Of a DNA stretch of 64,000 bases, positions 63,123 through 64,000 are shown one piece after another. Each line of letters begins with the position of its first letter. Position 1 is the first letter of the stretch. The notes beneath the pieces were generated by a model, which had not been told where the DNA came from, did no database searches, and saw only the letters and a program-made list of their open reading frames with translations. Both the position numbers and the translations under genes were made by a program. The stretch comes from Desulfotignum sp. (GTDB lineage: Bacteria; Desulfobacterota; Desulfobacteria; Desulfobacterales; Desulfobacteraceae): the NCBI GenBank assembly GCA_018399285.1, contig JAGYOW010000009.1, positions 26,001-90,000 of the forward strand, given 5' to 3'.

Positions 63123-63241
<119 letters not shown>

Positions 63242-63372
63242 AAGATGGTGATGGATCCGGAACGTTTGATGGGGTAAGGGCGCTTTGCGCGGCTTTGTTC
63301 CATAGATCCAAAAATCTGTTGCAGTAAGATATGTGTTCACATGAAAGCGTTTAAACCTGTGAGTGAAAAAAA

Positions 63373-64000
<628 letters not shown>

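Overview
The window looks like chromosome from a marine or halotolerant sulfate-reducing member of the Desulfobacterota, most likely a Desulfobacteraceae relative (Desulfotignum/Desulfobacter-like). This is inferred from gene content: a small assimilatory-type sulfite reductase, a tungsten aldehyde:ferredoxin oxidoreductase cluster, two TRAP carboxylate transporters, a split atpZ-atpI-atpB-atpE operon, phenylacetate-CoA-ligase-like acyl activation and lipid A/Kdo genes. No sequence search was possible.

Layout. 1-4.1 kb: 3' part of an acyl-CoA ligase, then a frameshifted TRAP transporter. 4.1-10 kb: a response regulator, rfaE2-pgeF, the F0 genes of the ATP synthase, and a PilZ / small protein / zinc-ribbon ParA operon. 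9.8-12.4 kb (minus): ACT protein, phenylacetate-CoA ligase, enoyl-CoA hydratase. 12.5-18.3 kb (minus): amidase, mutS with a disrupted 3' end, LapA-like, M23-like and CooT-like proteins. 18.4-23.8 kb: a histidine-utilisation locus (hutI, hutU on minus; hutC, hutH on plus) around a palindromic operator; hutU, hutC and hutH carry many frame breaks. 24.1-29.2 kb: an aldehyde oxidoreductase module (MoaD-like carrier, FAD/NAD oxidoreductase, two ferredoxins, zinc ribbon, AOR). 29.4-40.4 kb: FkbM methyltransferase, then a long minus-strand catabolic cluster (IclR regulator, PanB-like, U32-like, aminotransferase, ectoine-hydrolase-like M24 protein, M20 amidohydrolase, second TRAP transporter, Asp/Glu racemase). 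40.5-43 kb: Cys/Met PLP enzyme with a short coupled upstream ORF, and a patatin-like lipase. 43-51.5 kb: housekeeping block waaA, msbA, Trm112-like, DUF4416, yicC, remA, gmk, rlmB, icd, comF. 51.5-55.1 kb: tag, degraded toxin-antitoxin and ATPase fragments, sulfite reductase, small ORFs, and an unusual AAA/HflX chimera. 55.1-62.9 kb: glcD-like oxidase, a divergent dnaA, pdxA, uvrA, and an HsdR-N-like protein. 63.07-64 kb: the 3' end of an rRNA operon (23S, 5S, terminator) on the minus strand.

Two themes stand out. First, frame breaks are very patchy: dense in some catabolic genes (3.5-4.1, 21.1-23.8, 35.8-40.4 kb) and in the mutS 3' end, absent from most housekeeping genes. The encoded protein stays recognisable across the frames, so local sequence error is at least as likely as gene decay. 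Second, short AAGTTTT/AAGTGTT heptad arrays recur at three places (23.9, 30.1 and 38.5 kb), each with an AATACCTG end, and look like a small dispersed repeat family.
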